64,000 bases of DNA from JACCZX01 sp963791315 (GCA_963791315.1 CAWBRQ010000008.1:62001-126000), one strand, 5' to 3'. Numbered from the stretch's first letter, positions 1-9,289 are shown. Numbers and translations: made by a program. Notes: generated from the letters alone by a model not told the origin.

Positions 1-213
1 GCGCGCCGCCGTCAAGCGTGATCCCGCCGCGAGCATTGATGCGCTCGATCGCGAACAGCAGGTTGCGCGCGACCGCGTCACCGGCATTTGCAAACGGCCC
101 CGAAAACGCCTCGACCATCGCGAGGCGAAGTCGGGCGGCCCCGGCGGTAAACCTTGCGCAGCGGCCCCGGCGCCGAGTAGCCCAAATACAACCGCTGCCC
201 ACACGCGCTTCAA
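1..213 (-). CDS. LivK-type ABC substrate-binding protein, 5' part
   Basis: Only the N-terminal part is present; the gene runs off the left edge. A TTG start at 213-211 lies 16 bases after the leuA stop and is preceded by GGGAG. It opens a signal peptide (KRVWAAVVFGLLGAGAAAQG). After one apparent single-base shift near 131-142 the frame reads RLRLAMVEAFSGPFANAG and then FAIERINARGGI. That is the start of a type I periplasmic binding protein of the branched-chain amino acid family (Peripl_BP_6), which delivers amino acids or related small ligands to an ABC importer. Position after leuA in the same operon fits such a role. The substrate cannot be read from this fragment. The call rests on pattern recognition of the first 40 mature residues. 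Confidence 0.55.
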   Translation of the reverse strand, partial: MKRVWAAVVFGLLGAGAAAQGLPPGPPDFASRWSRRFRGRLQMPVTRSRATCCSRSSASMLAAGSRLTAAR

Positions 214-229
214 CGACCGCTCCCGGTCG

Positions 230-1781
230 TTATGCAGCGAGCGAAGTCTGCGGGTTAAGCCGTTCGCCCGTCATGTACAGCTTGTTCAGCGCATTCAGAT
301 AAGCCTTTGCCGATGCCGCAATGATGTCGGGGTCGGCGCCGGTGCCATTGACGATGCGGCCGGCTCGCGCGAGCCGCACGGTCACTTCACCCTGCGCTTC
401 GGTACCCGTCGTGATCGCATTGACCGAATACAGCAACAGCTCGCAGCCGCTCTTGACCCGGCTCTCGATCGCCTTTAGCGACGCATCCACCGGGCCGTTG
501 CCATCGGACTCGGCCGAGACTCGCTCTGCGCCAATCGAGAAAACGATCTTTGGCATGCGGTCGTGCTCCCGTTTCCGATTTCTGCATCATCGAGATCAAC
601 TTGAAGTGCTCGTCGTGCGGTGTCACTGCTTCGTCCGAGAACAGCGCCTGAATGTCTTCGTCGAAGATCTCGGACTTGCGGTCGGCGAGCTCCTTGAACG
701 CGGCAAAAGCTACGTTCAGGTCCGCTTCGCTCTCAAGCGGGATTGCGAGCTCATTGACGCGTTGCTTGAACGCGTTTCGGCCTGACAACTTGCCCAGCAC
801 GATCTTGTTCGCTGCCCAGCCAACATCCTCGGCGCGCATGATCTCGTACGTATCGCGTGCCTTGAGCACGCCGTCCTGGTGAATACCGGAGGCATGCGCG
901 AACGCATTCGCACCGACTATCGCCTTGTTCGGCTGCACGGCGAATCCGGTAATGCCTGCCACCAGTTTTGACACCGGCACGATCTGCGTCGTGTCAACAC
1001 CGACGTCCAGGTTGAAGAAGTCGCGCCGTGTTCTGACCGCCATCACGACTTCTTCGAGCGAACAATTGCCGGCGCGCTCGCCAAGGCCATTGATCGTGCA
1101 TTCGACCTGACGCGCACCGCCGATCATCACACCCGCGAGCGAGTTGGCGACCGCCATGCCCAGATCGTTATGGCAATGCACGCTCCAGATTGCCTTGTCC
1201 GAATTCGGCACACGCTCGCGCAGCATGCGGAGGAACTGGCCGTATAACTCCGGAACGCCGTAGCCGACCGTATCTGGAATATTGATCGTGGTCGCGCCTT
1301 CGGCGATCGCTGCTTCCAGCACGCGGCATAGGAAGTCCGGCTCGGAGCGATAGCCGTCTTCGGGCGAGAACTCGACGTCATCGGTGAATTGACGCGCGAA
1401 GCGCACCGAGAGCTTCGCTTGCTCGTATACCTGCTCCGGCGACATGCGTAGCTTCTTTTCCATGTGCAGCGCCGAGGTCGCGATAAAGGTATGAATGCGC
1501 TTCGACTTTGCACCTTCCAGTGCTTCTGCCGCACGGCTGATATCGCGGTCGTTGGCACGTGCCAGTGAACAGACGGTCGAGTCCTTGATTGCATTGGCGA
1601 TCGACTTCACCGCGTCAAAGTCGCCGTTTGAAGACGCTGCAAACCCGGCCTCAATCACGTCGACCCGTAGACGCTCTAGCTGCCGCGCGATGCGCAACTT
1701 TTCTTCGCGGGTCATCGACGCGCCGGGGCTTTGTTCGCCATCGCGCAGGGTGGTATCGAAAATGATCAAACGGTCGGTCAT
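230..1781 (-). CDS. leuA: 2-isopropylmalate synthase (frameshifted in this sequence)
   Basis: It condenses acetyl-CoA with 2-oxoisovalerate, the first committed step of leucine synthesis. The start is the ATG at 1781, which gives MTDRLIIFDTTLRDGEQSPG. The HMGL-like barrel shows the catalytic TTLRDGEQ, the metal-ligand HCHNDLG and the NGLGERAGN signature. The C-terminal LeuA regulatory domain (SAESDGNGPVDA to YSVNAITTGTEAQGEV) lies in another frame. The shift is at 549-551, where a TTT run has one base too many; removing it reads ETGARPHAKIVFSIG and gives 516 residues, the family length. It is the penultimate visible gene of the ilv-psd-pssA-leuA operon, 218 bases after pssA. An upstream in-frame extension to 1940 has no support. 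I infer an intact gene with a consensus error. Confidence 0.93.
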
Positions 1782-1999
1782 CGGAGGCTCCAGCAAAAAA
1801 CTGTCGTGGTTTTCCTCGCCCGGCTCGCGGCTCAGGCGGGGTAGTGCACAAATTGTGGGGAGGGAGTTATCTGCGCGCGGGGCGCAGTAGCAGCGCGGGC
1901 AGCAAGCCGAGCGCGGTCGGGATTCGAGCGGCAGGAACAATGAGGCGACTCATCGGTGCCGAGTCTAAGCTCAAAGCTGCCGATCAACAACCGTGTTTG

Positions 2000-2860
2000 T
2001 TATTTCGACTTGCTTGGCACATCCGGAGGCGTGGGCGCGACCTTGGCTACGGGCACGGGCTTGACTGGGTTCGGCTGGTGTTTGTACCAGCGCCACGCCA
2101 GATATACGTACCCCGAAAAGGCGTAACAACAGAACAGGGTGAACAGCACGATGGGCGGATCGGATGACACGAAGAAGATCAATGCGATGGCAACCACCAG
2201 AACCCAGAACGGAACGCTGCGGCCCAACTGAAAACTCTTGCCGCTGTAAAACGGCGCGCTCGACACCATCGTGAAGCCCGCATACACGGTCAGGAAGAAC
2301 GCCGCCCAAGGCAACCACGCCTCACGAATCGGAAACTTGTTGTCTACCGCGAGCCAGACAAACCCCGCAATCAATGCGGCCGCGGAGGGACTCGGCAGTC
2401 CCTGAAAGAATCGCTTGTCGACGGCGCCGAGGTTCGCGTTAAAACGCGCCAGCCGCAAAGCCGCACCGGCGCAATACACAAATGCGCCGGCCCACCCCCA
2501 GCGACCGAGATCCTGCAGCGCCCATTCGTACATCACCAAGGCCGGTGCAACGCCGAACGACGTCATGTCCGCCAGCGAGTCGAACTGTTCACCGAATGCG
2601 CTTTGAGTATTGGTGAGACGCGCTACACGTCCATCCATGCCGTCAAGCACCAGCGCGGCAAAAATAGCGATCGCCGCGAGCTCGAACCGTTGATTCATCG
2701 CCTGCACGATCGCAAAGAACCCTGCAAACAAATTGCCCAGCGTGAACAAGTTCGGCAGCAGGTAGATGCCACGCCGCCGGCGCGCAACGAGCGGCACTTC
2801 GTCAAGAATCGGCGAAGCCTGCAAGCCGAACGGGCGCGGTTTGCGGCGGCGGAAGCGCAT
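2000..2860 (-). CDS. pssA: CDP-diacylglycerol-serine O-phosphatidyltransferase
   Basis: This membrane enzyme makes phosphatidylserine from CDP-diacylglycerol and L-serine. The protein has 286 residues and starts with a basic MRFRRRKPRPFG segment. It carries the CDP-alcohol phosphotransferase signature DG(x2)AR(x8)G(x3)D(x3)D, seen as LDGMDGRVARLTNTQ, then FGEQFDSLAD. Several hydrophobic helices follow. The start ATG at 2860 overlaps the psd stop in TGATG, so translation is probably coupled with psd, whose product uses phosphatidylserine. In the raw reading frame psd and pssA look like one 505-residue protein; this is explained by a single-base shift at the end of psd, not by a true fusion. 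The C-terminal tail is proline- and lysine-rich. Confidence 0.93.
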   Translation of the reverse strand: MRFRRRKPRPFGLQASPILDEVPLVARRRRGIYLLPNLFTLGNLFAGFFAIVQAMNQRFELAAIAIFAALVLDGMDGRVARLTNTQSAFGEQFDSLADMTSFGVAPALVMYEWALQDLGRWGWAGAFVYCAGAALRLARFNANLGAVDKRFFQGLPSPSAAALIAGFVWLAVDNKFPIREAWLPWAAFFLTVYAGFTMVSSAPFYSGKSFQLGRSVPFWVLVVAIALIFFVSSDPPIVLFTLFCCYAFSGYVYLAWRWYKHQPNPVKPVPVAKVAPTPPDVPSKSK

Positions 2861-3517
2861 CAGAATGCGGCGATCACCGTGGAGGTGGCGTAGACCTTGT
2901 CGCCGACCGCAACTTTCGGAGTGTACCGACAGCGGCAGGTAGACATCGACTCTCGACCCGAACCGAATGAAGCCGTAGCGCTGTCCGCGCACCAGCTTGT
3001 CGCCGGCTTTCGCGTAACACAGGATTCTGCGCGCGATCAACCCCGCAACTTGAACGACGGAAATGCGCTGACCCTGCGGCAGCTTGATCACCAGCGCATT
3101 GCGTTCATTCTCGGTCGATGCCTTGTCGAGATCAGCATTGACGAAGGTTCCGGCTTGATAGTCGATACGCTCAACCATGCCGTCGACCGGAGAGCGGTTG
3201 CTATGAACGTTGAACACGTTCATGAAGACACTGACCAGCAAAGCATCGGCCTGCGTGTAGGGATCGACCGTTTTCTGGACGCGAACGATACGGCCGTCGG
3301 CAGGCGACAAAACGACGTTTGGATCCGACGGAATCGCACGCGGTGGATCGCGAAAAAACTGGATGATGAAGATCGCAATCAGCCACACCGGCAGCGACCA
3401 CGCAACGCCGATGAAAACAGCGACAAGAGTGGCGACAACGACGGCGCCGGTGATGTATGGCCAGCCCTCGCGCGCAAGAATGGGATGCGGATAATTCAAC
3501 ACTGCTCTCTCGAACAT
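2860..3517 (-). CDS. psd: Phosphatidylserine decarboxylase proenzyme (frameshifted near its end)
   Basis: It decarboxylates phosphatidylserine to phosphatidylethanolamine at the inner membrane. An N-terminal hydrophobic hairpin (residues about 18-52) is followed by FFRDPPR, SPADGRI, the FMNVFNVHSNRSPVDG core and YGFIRFGSRVDVYLP. The Gly-Ser pair in RFGS is the site where this proenzyme class cleaves itself and forms its pyruvoyl group. Near 2912-2919 a one-base shift moves the true C-terminus (KVAVGDKVYATSTVIAAF, then stop) into another frame. Corrected length is 218 residues, normal for the short form. It lies between the SIMPL protein gene and pssA, and its stop overlaps the pssA start. Confidence 0.92.
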
Positions 3518-3559
3518 CAGGAGGCTGATGGTATCGGAAGCCCGGTTACGACAAGAACC

Positions 3560-4273
3560 TTACGGCAAGAATCGCGCCTTTCCAGTGACGCTCAGCCGCT
3601 CAATTGAGCGCCCGGATTCGAAGGTCGGTGGCGTCACGGCGTCTGAAGACTGCATCGCCGACCGCATCATCATCGGCTGCTGGGGAGCCGCTTCACGCAC
3701 GCCAAAGTTGATCTCTTCGACACGAATACGATTCGACGGAACGCCCATCGACTGCCCTGCGGCAGCGAAGCGAGAGTTCAAGTTGGCGATCGCGAGCTGG
3801 ATCAATTGCGCTTCAACCTTATCGCGCGCCGCTTTCGAAAGCCTGAAATCGACGCCGCCTAACGCAAGCAAAGGCTGCGCGGCCGCGACTGTCTTCGGCA
3901 GCACGGCAAGATTTTCGGTGCGCACCGTCAAACCTTGACGCACCCGCCAGCCGGTGATCGTGCGATTGCTGCCGCTGGAGTACACCGGATAGCTGCTGTA
4001 GCCGGAGGTTTCAATCTGAGCTTTCGGGTCGGCGCGCTTCAGTGCTGCGGTTCCATCGCTGACGCGTTGGTTGACCGTCGACTGCGCGCGAGTGAGATCG
4101 GCGTCCTGTGCTTCATAGAAAAAGCTCGCAACCGCCTCATCGTTCGCCAACTCGACCTCGGCCGCACCGGTCATCAGAACGAGTGTGCCCGCGGGCGGAA
4201 GCGGCAGCGATGGCTGCTGCGCAATTGCCGACGCTGCCACCGACAGCACAACAATGGCAAGAACTCGTCTCAT
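3560..4273 (-). CDS. SIMPL domain (DUF541) periplasmic protein
   Basis: A 237-residue protein with an N-terminal signal peptide (MRRVLAIVVLSVAASAIAQ). The mature part fits the SIMPL/DUF541 family: GAAEVELANDEAVASF at the start, YSSYPVYSSGSNRTITGWR in the middle and RIRVEEINFG near the end. Members are periplasmic or outer-membrane oligomers of poorly known function. The ATG at 4273 lies 10 bases after the ilvC stop with GAGAGGTG before it, so it is co-transcribed with ilvC and psd. Nothing in the sequence ties it to amino acid or lipid synthesis, and it may simply ride in the operon. Confidence 0.85.
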   Translation of the reverse strand: MRRVLAIVVLSVAASAIAQQPSLPLPPAGTLVLMTGAAEVELANDEAVASFFYEAQDADLTRAQSTVNQRVSDGTAALKRADPKAQIETSGYSSYPVYSSGSNRTITGWRVRQGLTVRTENLAVLPKTVAAAQPLLALGGVDFRLSKAARDKVEAQLIQLAIANLNSRFAAAGQSMGVPSNRIRVEEINFGVREAAPQQPMMMRSAMQSSDAVTPPTFESGRSIERLSVTGKARFLP

Positions 4274-4283
4274 CGGGCACCTC

Positions 4284-5300
4284 TCAGTTCTTGGCCTGAT
4301 CGACCAGCCGGTTCGCCTTGATCCACGGCATCATGCTGCGCAGCTTCTCGCCGATCTGCTCGATCGGGTGCTCGGCTGTCAGCCGGCGTCTCGCGGCCAG
4401 CGTCGGCGCGCCCGCGCGGTTCTCGAGGATGAAGTCACGTGCGTATTCGCCGGTCTGAATACGTTCGAGCGCCTCGCGCATTGCCTTCCTGGTTTCCGCC
4501 GTGACGATTTTGGGCCCGGTCACGTACTCGCCGTACTCCGCATTGTTGGAGATCGAGTAGTTCATGTTGGCGATGCCGCCCTCGTAGATCAGATCAACGA
4601 TCAACTTCACCTCGTGCAAGCACTCGAAGTACGCCATCTCTGGCGCGTAGCCCGCATCGATCAGCGTTTCATAGCCGGCCTTTATCAGCTCAACCACGCC
4701 GCCGCACAGCACGGTCTGCTCGCCGAACAGATCGGTCTCGGTCTCTTCACGAAAGTTGGTTTCGATGATGCCGGCCTTGCCACCGCCGATCGCGCACGCG
4801 TACGACAGCGCCAGATCGCGCGCCATACCCGAAACGTCTTTATGCATTGCAATCAGGCACGGCACTCCCCCGCCCTGCTTGTAGGTCGAGCGCACCGTAT
4901 GGCCCGGCGCCTTGGGCGCGATCATGATGACGTCGAGATCAGGGCGCGGCTGAATCTGACCGTAATGGATGTTGAAGCCATGCGCAAAGGCGAGCGCAGC
5001 GCCTTGCTTCATGTTGGCTGCGATCGATTCGCTGTAAACCTGCGCATGATTTTCGTCTGGCAGCAGAATCATGACGATGTCCGCGCCCTTCACGGCTTCC
5101 GCGACCTCCTTCACTTTGAGGCCTGCGCCTTCCGCCTTTTTCCATGACACGCCGCCGCTTCGCAAGCCGATCGTCACCTTCACGCCCGAATCCGTCAGAT
5201 TCTGCGCATGCGCATGGCCCTGCGAACCGTAGCCGATGATCGCGACGTGTTTGCCCTTGACCAGCGACAGATCAGCGTCTTTGTCGTAGTAAATCTTCAT
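4284..5300 (-). CDS. ilvC: Ketol-acid reductoisomerase (NADP+)
   Basis: It catalyses isomerisation and reduction of acetolactate (or acetohydroxybutyrate) to the dihydroxy acid in valine, leucine and isoleucine synthesis. The 338-residue protein is the short class I form. It shows the Rossmann motif IGYGSQGHAHAQN, the KAPGHTVR segment, DLFGEQTVLCGG, and the C-terminal knotted domain with metal-binding acidic residues (FECLHEVKLIVDLIYEGG). The ATG at 5300 is preceded by AGGGGGAGCA. It starts 8 bases after the ilvH stop and is followed closely by the SIMPL gene, forming the ilvBHC operon. The frame is undamaged, unlike ilvH just before it. Confidence 0.97.
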   Translation of the reverse strand: MKIYYDKDADLSLVKGKHVAIIGYGSQGHAHAQNLTDSGVKVTIGLRSGGVSWKKAEGAGLKVKEVAEAVKGADIVMILLPDENHAQVYSESIAANMKQGAALAFAHGFNIHYGQIQPRPDLDVIMIAPKAPGHTVRSTYKQGGGVPCLIAMHKDVSGMARDLALSYACAIGGGKAGIIETNFREETETDLFGEQTVLCGGVVELIKAGYETLIDAGYAPEMAYFECLHEVKLIVDLIYEGGIANMNYSISNNAEYGEYVTGPKIVTAETRKAMREALERIQTGEYARDFILENRAGAPTLAARRRLTAEHPIEQIGEKLRSMMPWIKANRLVDQAKN

Positions 5301-5308
5301 TGCTCCCC

Positions 5309-5805
5309 CTAGACCCTCAAAATTCTTTCGCCACGACCGACTCCGGAACCACCCGTGCGTACCGTTTCGAGAATGGCCGTCCGATCGACCGCCTTGATAA
5401 ATGCGTCGAGCTTGGCGCCGTTGCCCGTCAACTCAATCGTATAACTGCGTTCGGTGACGTCGATGATGCGGCCGCGAAAAATATCGGCCATCCGCTTGAT
5501 CTCATCGCGCTCCTTGCCGACCGCACGCAGCTTGATCAACATCAGTTCGCGTTCGATGTAATCGCCTTCGGTCAGATCGACCACTTTGACGACTTCGATC
5601 AGCCGATTCAGGTGCTTCGTGATCTGCTCGATCACATCATCCGAGCCGACGCTGACGATTGTCATACGTGACAACGATGCGTCCTCGGTCGGTGCGACCG
5701 TCAAGGTCTCGATGTTGTAACCGCGCGCGGAGAACAGTCCCACCACACGTGACAAGCGCGCCGGGCTCGTTTTCCAGCAACACAGAAGATGATGTGGGTC
5801 TTCAT
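5309..5805 (-). CDS. ilvH: Acetolactate synthase small (regulatory) subunit (two frameshifts)
   Basis: This is the ACT-domain subunit that activates IlvB and confers valine feedback inhibition. The real start is the ATG at 5805, overlapping the ilvB stop as ATGA. It begins MKTHII and continues VLLENEPGALSRVVGLFSAR only if one extra T is removed near 5785-5787 and another near 5756-5758. The rest is in frame: GYNIETLTVAPTED, LSRMTIV, and the C-terminal IERELMLIK and RGRIIDVTERSYTIELTG. Corrected length is 164 residues, as expected. Two compensating indels within 30 bases of an essential gene are hard to explain biologically and point to sequence error. Confidence 0.93.
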
Positions 5806-7514
5806 AGATCTTCCGATCCAAGCAGCATCTCGGTCAGTCCCTTGCCTGCCTTCACCATCGGCCAGACGTTTTCCTTCTGATCGGTGATGAAGTCGAGAAA
5901 CACCAGCCGGTCTTTGTACTTGCCAAACGCTTCCTTTAGCACCGGCTCGACATCGGCCGGCTTGTCGATCTGGAATCCGACATGGCCATAGGCCTCAGCC
6001 AGCTTGACGAAGTCGGGCAACGCATCGACATAAGACTCCGCGTAGCGGCCGCCGTAGTCGATCTGCTGCCACTGCCGCACCATGCCGAGGTAACGATTGT
6101 TCAGGTTGATGATCTTCGGCGTCAGCCGGTACTGCTTACAGGTCGATAGCTCCTGAATGCACATCTGGATCGACCCTTCGCCGGTGATCACCGCGACCTC
6201 GGCGCCGGGGTTCGCCATCTGCACCCCCATCGCGTACGGCAGGCCGACTCCCATCGTGCCGAGCCCGCCGGAGTTAATCCAGCGCCGCGGCTTGTCGAAC
6301 CGGTAATACTGCGCGGCCCACATCTGGTGCTGACCTACGTCCGAGGTAACGAACGCGTCGCCGCCGGTGACTTCCCACAGCTTCTCCAACACGTGCTGTG
6401 GCTTGATCGCTGTCCCATTTTTCTCGTACCGCAGGCAGTCTTTCTTGCGCCACTCGTTGATCTGCTTCCACCACGCAGCCAGCTTGGCGGGATCGGGCCG
6501 CGTTGCCGTCGCTTCAAGCTGAGCCAGCAGCTCGATCAGCACTTCACGCACATCGCCGACGATCGGAATGTCGACCTTGACGCGCTTCGAAATCGACGAC
6601 GGATCGACGTCGATGTGAATGATCTTGCGCGGGTTGGTCGAGAAATGTTTGGGATTGCCGATCACGCGGTCGTCGAAGCGCGCACCAATGGCAATCAGCA
6701 CGTCACAGTGCTGCATCGCCATGTTGGCTTCGTACGTTCCGTGCATGCCGGGCATGCCGACGAATTTCTCGTTGCTCGCCTCGAAGGCGCCCAGCCCCAT
6801 CAGCGTATTGGTACAGGGAAAACCCAGCAAATTGACGAAGCGGTTCAGCAGCTCGGATGCGTTCGCCAATATCACCCCGCCGCCGGTGTAGACCATCGGT
6901 CGCTCCGCACCGAGCAGCAGCTGAACCGCCTTCTTGATCTGACCCGAATGCCCCTTGGATGCCGGCTTGTACGAGCGCATCGAGACTTCGCGCGGATATT
7001 CGTACTCGCAGCGCGCGACCGTCACATCCTTCGGAATGTCGACCAGCACCGGGCCCGGTCGCCCGCTTTGCGCAATGTAAAACGCCTTCTTGATCGCACC
7101 GGCGAGTTCGCGCACGTCTTTAACCAGAAAGTTGTGCTTGACGCACGGGCGGGTGATGCCGACCGTATCGCATTCCTGGAACGCATCGAGCCCAATCGCG
7201 TGCGTGGGCACCTGGCCCGTCAGGACCACGATCGGGATCGAATCCATGTACGCGGTGGCGATCCCAGTCACTGCATTGGTGACTCCGGGACCGCTGGTCA
7301 CCAGTGCAACACCGGTCCGATTGCTCGAGCGCGAATAGGCGTCGGCCGCGTGCACGGCGGCCTGCTCGTGTCGAACCAGAATGTGCTGAAACTTGTCCTG
7401 CTTGAAGATTTCGTCGTAGATGAAAAGGACCGCGCCGCCCGGATAACCGAAGACGTGCTTGACTCCTTCATCCTGCAAACACCGAACGACGATCTCAGCG
7501 CCGCTTAATTCCAT
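5802..7514 (-). CDS. ilvB: Acetolactate synthase large (catalytic) subunit
   Basis: A thiamine-diphosphate enzyme that joins two pyruvates to 2-acetolactate, or pyruvate and 2-oxobutyrate to acetohydroxybutyrate. The protein is about 570 residues. It shows the catalytic glutamate in VRHEQAAVHAADAYSR, the FAD/central domain, and the ThDP motif GEGSIQMCIQELST followed by NLNNRYLGMVRQWQ. I prefer the ATG at 7514 (GAGAGGG upstream) over the in-frame TTG at 7520. It is the first gene of the ilvBHC-psd-pssA-leuA operon. Its promoter must lie in the 226-base gap shared with the divergent sigma-factor gene, where three GATAAGC repeats occur. Confidence 0.96.
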   Translation of the reverse strand: MELSGAEIVVRCLQDEGVKHVFGYPGGAVLFIYDEIFKQDKFQHILVRHEQAAVHAADAYSRSSNRTGVALVTSGPGVTNAVTGIATAYMDSIPIVVLTGQVPTHAIGLDAFQECDTVGITRPCVKHNFLVKDVRELAGAIKKAFYIAQSGRPGPVLVDIPKDVTVARCEYEYPREVSMRSYKPASKGHSGQIKKAVQLLLGAERPMVYTGGGVILANASELLNRFVNLLGFPCTNTLMGLGAFEASNEKFVGMPGMHGTYEANMAMQHCDVLIAIGARFDDRVIGNPKHFSTNPRKIIHIDVDPSSISKRVKVDIPIVGDVREVLIELLAQLEATATRPDPAKLAAWWKQINEWRKKDCLRYEKNGTAIKPQHVLEKLWEVTGGDAFVTSDVGQHQMWAAQYYRFDKPRRWINSGGLGTMGVGLPYAMGVQMANPGAEVAVITGEGSIQMCIQELSTCKQYRLTPKIINLNNRYLGMVRQWQQIDYGGRYAESYVDALPDFVKLAEAYGHVGFQIDKPADVEPVLKEAFGKYKDRLVFLDFITDQKENVWPMVKAGKGLTEMLLGSEDL

Positions 7515-7740
7515 TTTCAAACCCTCTCAAAGTCCACAGGAAATTGATTGGTTGCCGTTCCATTGCCCGCTTGTGGCGGGTGGTGCGGCGGCGCCCTGCG
7601 CTTACTTATTCTCGATAAGCGGATAAGCTGTAATCGATAAGCTATCTTGTTGTTTTCTTACAAGAGCGCGAGAAGATACGGGAGCGCAGCAGATTGTGCA
7701 AATGGATCGTGGCGACCAACCCAGACGCTAGGGCCGCTTA
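7515..7740. promoter_or_regulatory. Divergent promoter region with three GATAAGC repeats
   Basis: This gap separates ilvB (minus) from the sigma-factor gene (plus). The octamer CGATAAGC occurs at 7613-7620 and 7635-7642, and GGATAAGC at 7621-7628, giving three same-direction copies in 30 bases. A small hairpin (CCCGC at 7566-7570 with GCGGG at 7576-7580) lies nearer ilvB but has no T-run, so it is not an obvious attenuator. I see no clear leader peptide rich in branched-chain codons. The repeats may be binding sites for a regulator of either gene; that is an inference. Confidence 0.35.
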
Positions 7741-8307
7741 GTGGCGACCCGTCAAGAGCTCTCCGACTTCCTGGCCGGTGTCGAGCGCCGGGCGTTCAAG
7801 CAGGCGCAATTCGCCGTGCGCGATTCCGACGCCGCGCTGGACATCGTCCAGGACGCGATGATGAAGCTTTCGGAAAAGTACGGCGACCGACCGGCGACCG
7901 AGTTGCCGCTGCTCTTCACCCGCATCCTGCAAAACGCGACCTACGACTTTTTTCGGCGCCAGAAGGTTCGGTCGACCTGGATAACCCTCTTTTCGGCATT
8001 GTCGCCCGGCCATGAGGACGACAATACTGACCCGCTGGAGACGCTGGAGGCGATGGCGGGCTCCCCGGCTGCCGAGAGCGCACAGGACCAGGTCGAACGG
8101 TCGCAGGTGGTGGCCATCATCGAAGAAGAAGTGGCCAAGTTACCAGCCCGTCAACGAGAGGCATTTTTGATGCGTTACTGGGAAGATATGGACGTGGCGG
8201 AGACCGCCGCAGTGATGGGATGCTCGCAGGGCAGCGTCAAGACCCACTGTTCGCGCGCCACGCACGCGCTGGCGAAGGCCTTGAAAGCACGGGGAATACA
8301 GCTATGA
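7741..8307 (+). CDS. RNA polymerase sigma factor, sigma-70 family (ECF type)
   Basis: A 188-residue ECF-type sigma factor with a GTG start at 7741. Region 2 covers about residues 15-75 (ALDIVQDAMMKLSEKYG, then LLFTRILQNATYDFFRRQK). A short linker rich in acidic residues and alanine follows. Region 4 covers about residues 125-180 (LPARQREAFLMRYWEDMDV, then AAVMGCSQGSVKTHCSRAT) and would read the -35 element. It directs RNA polymerase to a small set of promoters. The next gene overlaps by ATGA and encodes a DUF3619 membrane protein, the usual partner in Burkholderiales and a likely regulator of it. The promoters it serves are unknown. Confidence 0.92.
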   Translation: MATRQELSDFLAGVERRAFKQAQFAVRDSDAALDIVQDAMMKLSEKYGDRPATELPLLFTRILQNATYDFFRRQKVRSTWITLFSALSPGHEDDNTDPLETLEAMAGSPAAESAQDQVERSQVVAIIEEEVAKLPARQREAFLMRYWEDMDVAETAAVMGCSQGSVKTHCSRATHALAKALKARGIQL

Positions 8308-8711
8308 ACGAGAAAGAGTTCGGGTATCAGATCCGCCAGGCGCTTAACGAGGCCACGACGGGGCTGGATTACAAGACGACCTATCGGCTGGAGCAGGCCC
8401 GGGCCGCGGCGCTGGCACGCCATCGTGAGCCGGCCACCGCGCCCGCCTGGAGTCCGGCGCTACAGACGGCCGGGGGCTCGTCCGGCGGCTCGCGCATGGG
8501 TTGGTTCGGAAGTTTGGGGATGGCGGCGCCGGCGTTGGCCCTGGTTATTGGCTTCATCGGCATCTACCAGTGGCAGCAACAGCAGGTGCCGGAACGCATT
8601 TCGGATCTGGCCGCCATGGATTTTGCGGTGCTGATGGATGAAACGCCGATCGGCGCGTACGCCGACAAGGGGTTTGGCCTACTGTTGCGCGGTGAAACGG
8701 AAGATCTGTAG
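8304..8711 (+). CDS. DUF3619 family single-span membrane protein, probable anti-sigma partner
   Basis: A 135-residue protein starting at the ATG at 8304, which overlaps the sigma-factor stop as ATGA. The N-terminal half (MNEKEFGYQIRQALNEATTG, then YRLEQARAAALARH) is cytosolic and helical. One membrane span follows at about residues 74-91 (GMAAPALALVIGFIGIYQ). The short C-terminal tail holds FAVLMDETPIGAYADKGF. These features match DUF3619, which is nearly always encoded next to this sigma factor. An anti-sigma role is inferred from overlap and topology, not from any known zinc-binding motif; no HxxxCxxC is visible. Confidence 0.8.
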   Translation: MNEKEFGYQIRQALNEATTGLDYKTTYRLEQARAAALARHREPATAPAWSPALQTAGGSSGGSRMGWFGSLGMAAPALALVIGFIGIYQWQQQQVPERISDLAAMDFAVLMDETPIGAYADKGFGLLLRGETEDL

Positions 8712-8721
8712 GCGACACCTC

Positions 8722-9270
8722 TTGCACTTCAAGTCTTTACTCTTCATTCTCACCGCCGCCTTCATCACGGCTAGCACCAGCGCGGTCGTCGCACAGACAG
8801 CTTCTCCTGCGGCACCCACGGCCAAAACCACCCGGACTCCACAACCTTCACGGCCTAGCTGGAGCGAGCTCACCTCGGCGCAGCGAGAGGCGCTCGCGCC
8901 GCTCTCTGGCATGTGGGAAACGCTCGAAGCCGACCGCAAGAAAAAATGGCTTGAAGTGGCGGGAGGATTTCCGCGACTTACACCCGACGCGCAAAAGCGC
9001 ATGCACGAACGCATGGGCGAGTACGCGCGCCTCACGCCGGAGCAACGCAAGACCGCGCGCGAGAACTTTCGCCAGGCCTACGAGCTTCCTGCCGATCAGA
9101 GGCAGGAGAAGTTGCAGCGTTATCAGGCGCTGCCGGATGACAAGAAACGCGCACTCACTGAACAAGCAGCCAAGAAAGCAGCGCAGAGTCCCGCACCGCA
9201 GACTCCTGCGGCCGCACCGGCTCCTGCGCCGCAGACCCCTGCGGCCACACCGCCCGCTCCCACAAAATAG
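8722..9270 (+). CDS. DUF3106 domain exported protein
   Basis: The likely start is TTG at 8722 (AGGCGA upstream), giving a signal peptide (HFKSLLFILTAAFITASTSAVVAQ). The mature part contains the DUF3106 pattern: a tryptophan-rich entry (RPSWSELTSAQREALAPL), then repeated L(T/S)P..R...R......R helices (FPRLTPDAQKRMHERMGEYA, LTPEQRKTARENFRQAYE). The last 40 residues are a low-complexity Ala/Pro tail built from repeats of PAPQTPAA. It sits 10 bases after the DUF3619 gene, so it belongs to the same transcription unit. Function unknown; it is probably periplasmic. Confidence 0.78.
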   Translation: MHFKSLLFILTAAFITASTSAVVAQTASPAAPTAKTTRTPQPSRPSWSELTSAQREALAPLSGMWETLEADRKKKWLEVAGGFPRLTPDAQKRMHERMGEYARLTPEQRKTARENFRQAYELPADQRQEKLQRYQALPDDKKRALTEQAAKKAAQSPAPQTPAAAPAPAPQTPAATPPAPTK

Positions 9271-9289
9271 CGAGCGATAGACTCGTTGA

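Noticed and set aside
1782..1940. N-terminal extension of LeuA to 1940
   Set aside because: The 53 extra residues do not match the family, and a good start with a ribosome site exists at 1781.
2000..3517. A 505-residue Psd-PssA fusion protein
   Set aside because: The normal Psd C-terminus and stop are present in the neighbouring frame, and pssA has its own ATG overlapping that stop. One indel near 2915 explains the apparent fusion.
6327..7508. Long plus-strand open frame opposite ilvB (393 codons)
   Set aside because: Antisense shadow of a GC-rich conserved gene. The same applies to the frames opposite ilvC (4185-5147) and the ABC permease (12791-13702).
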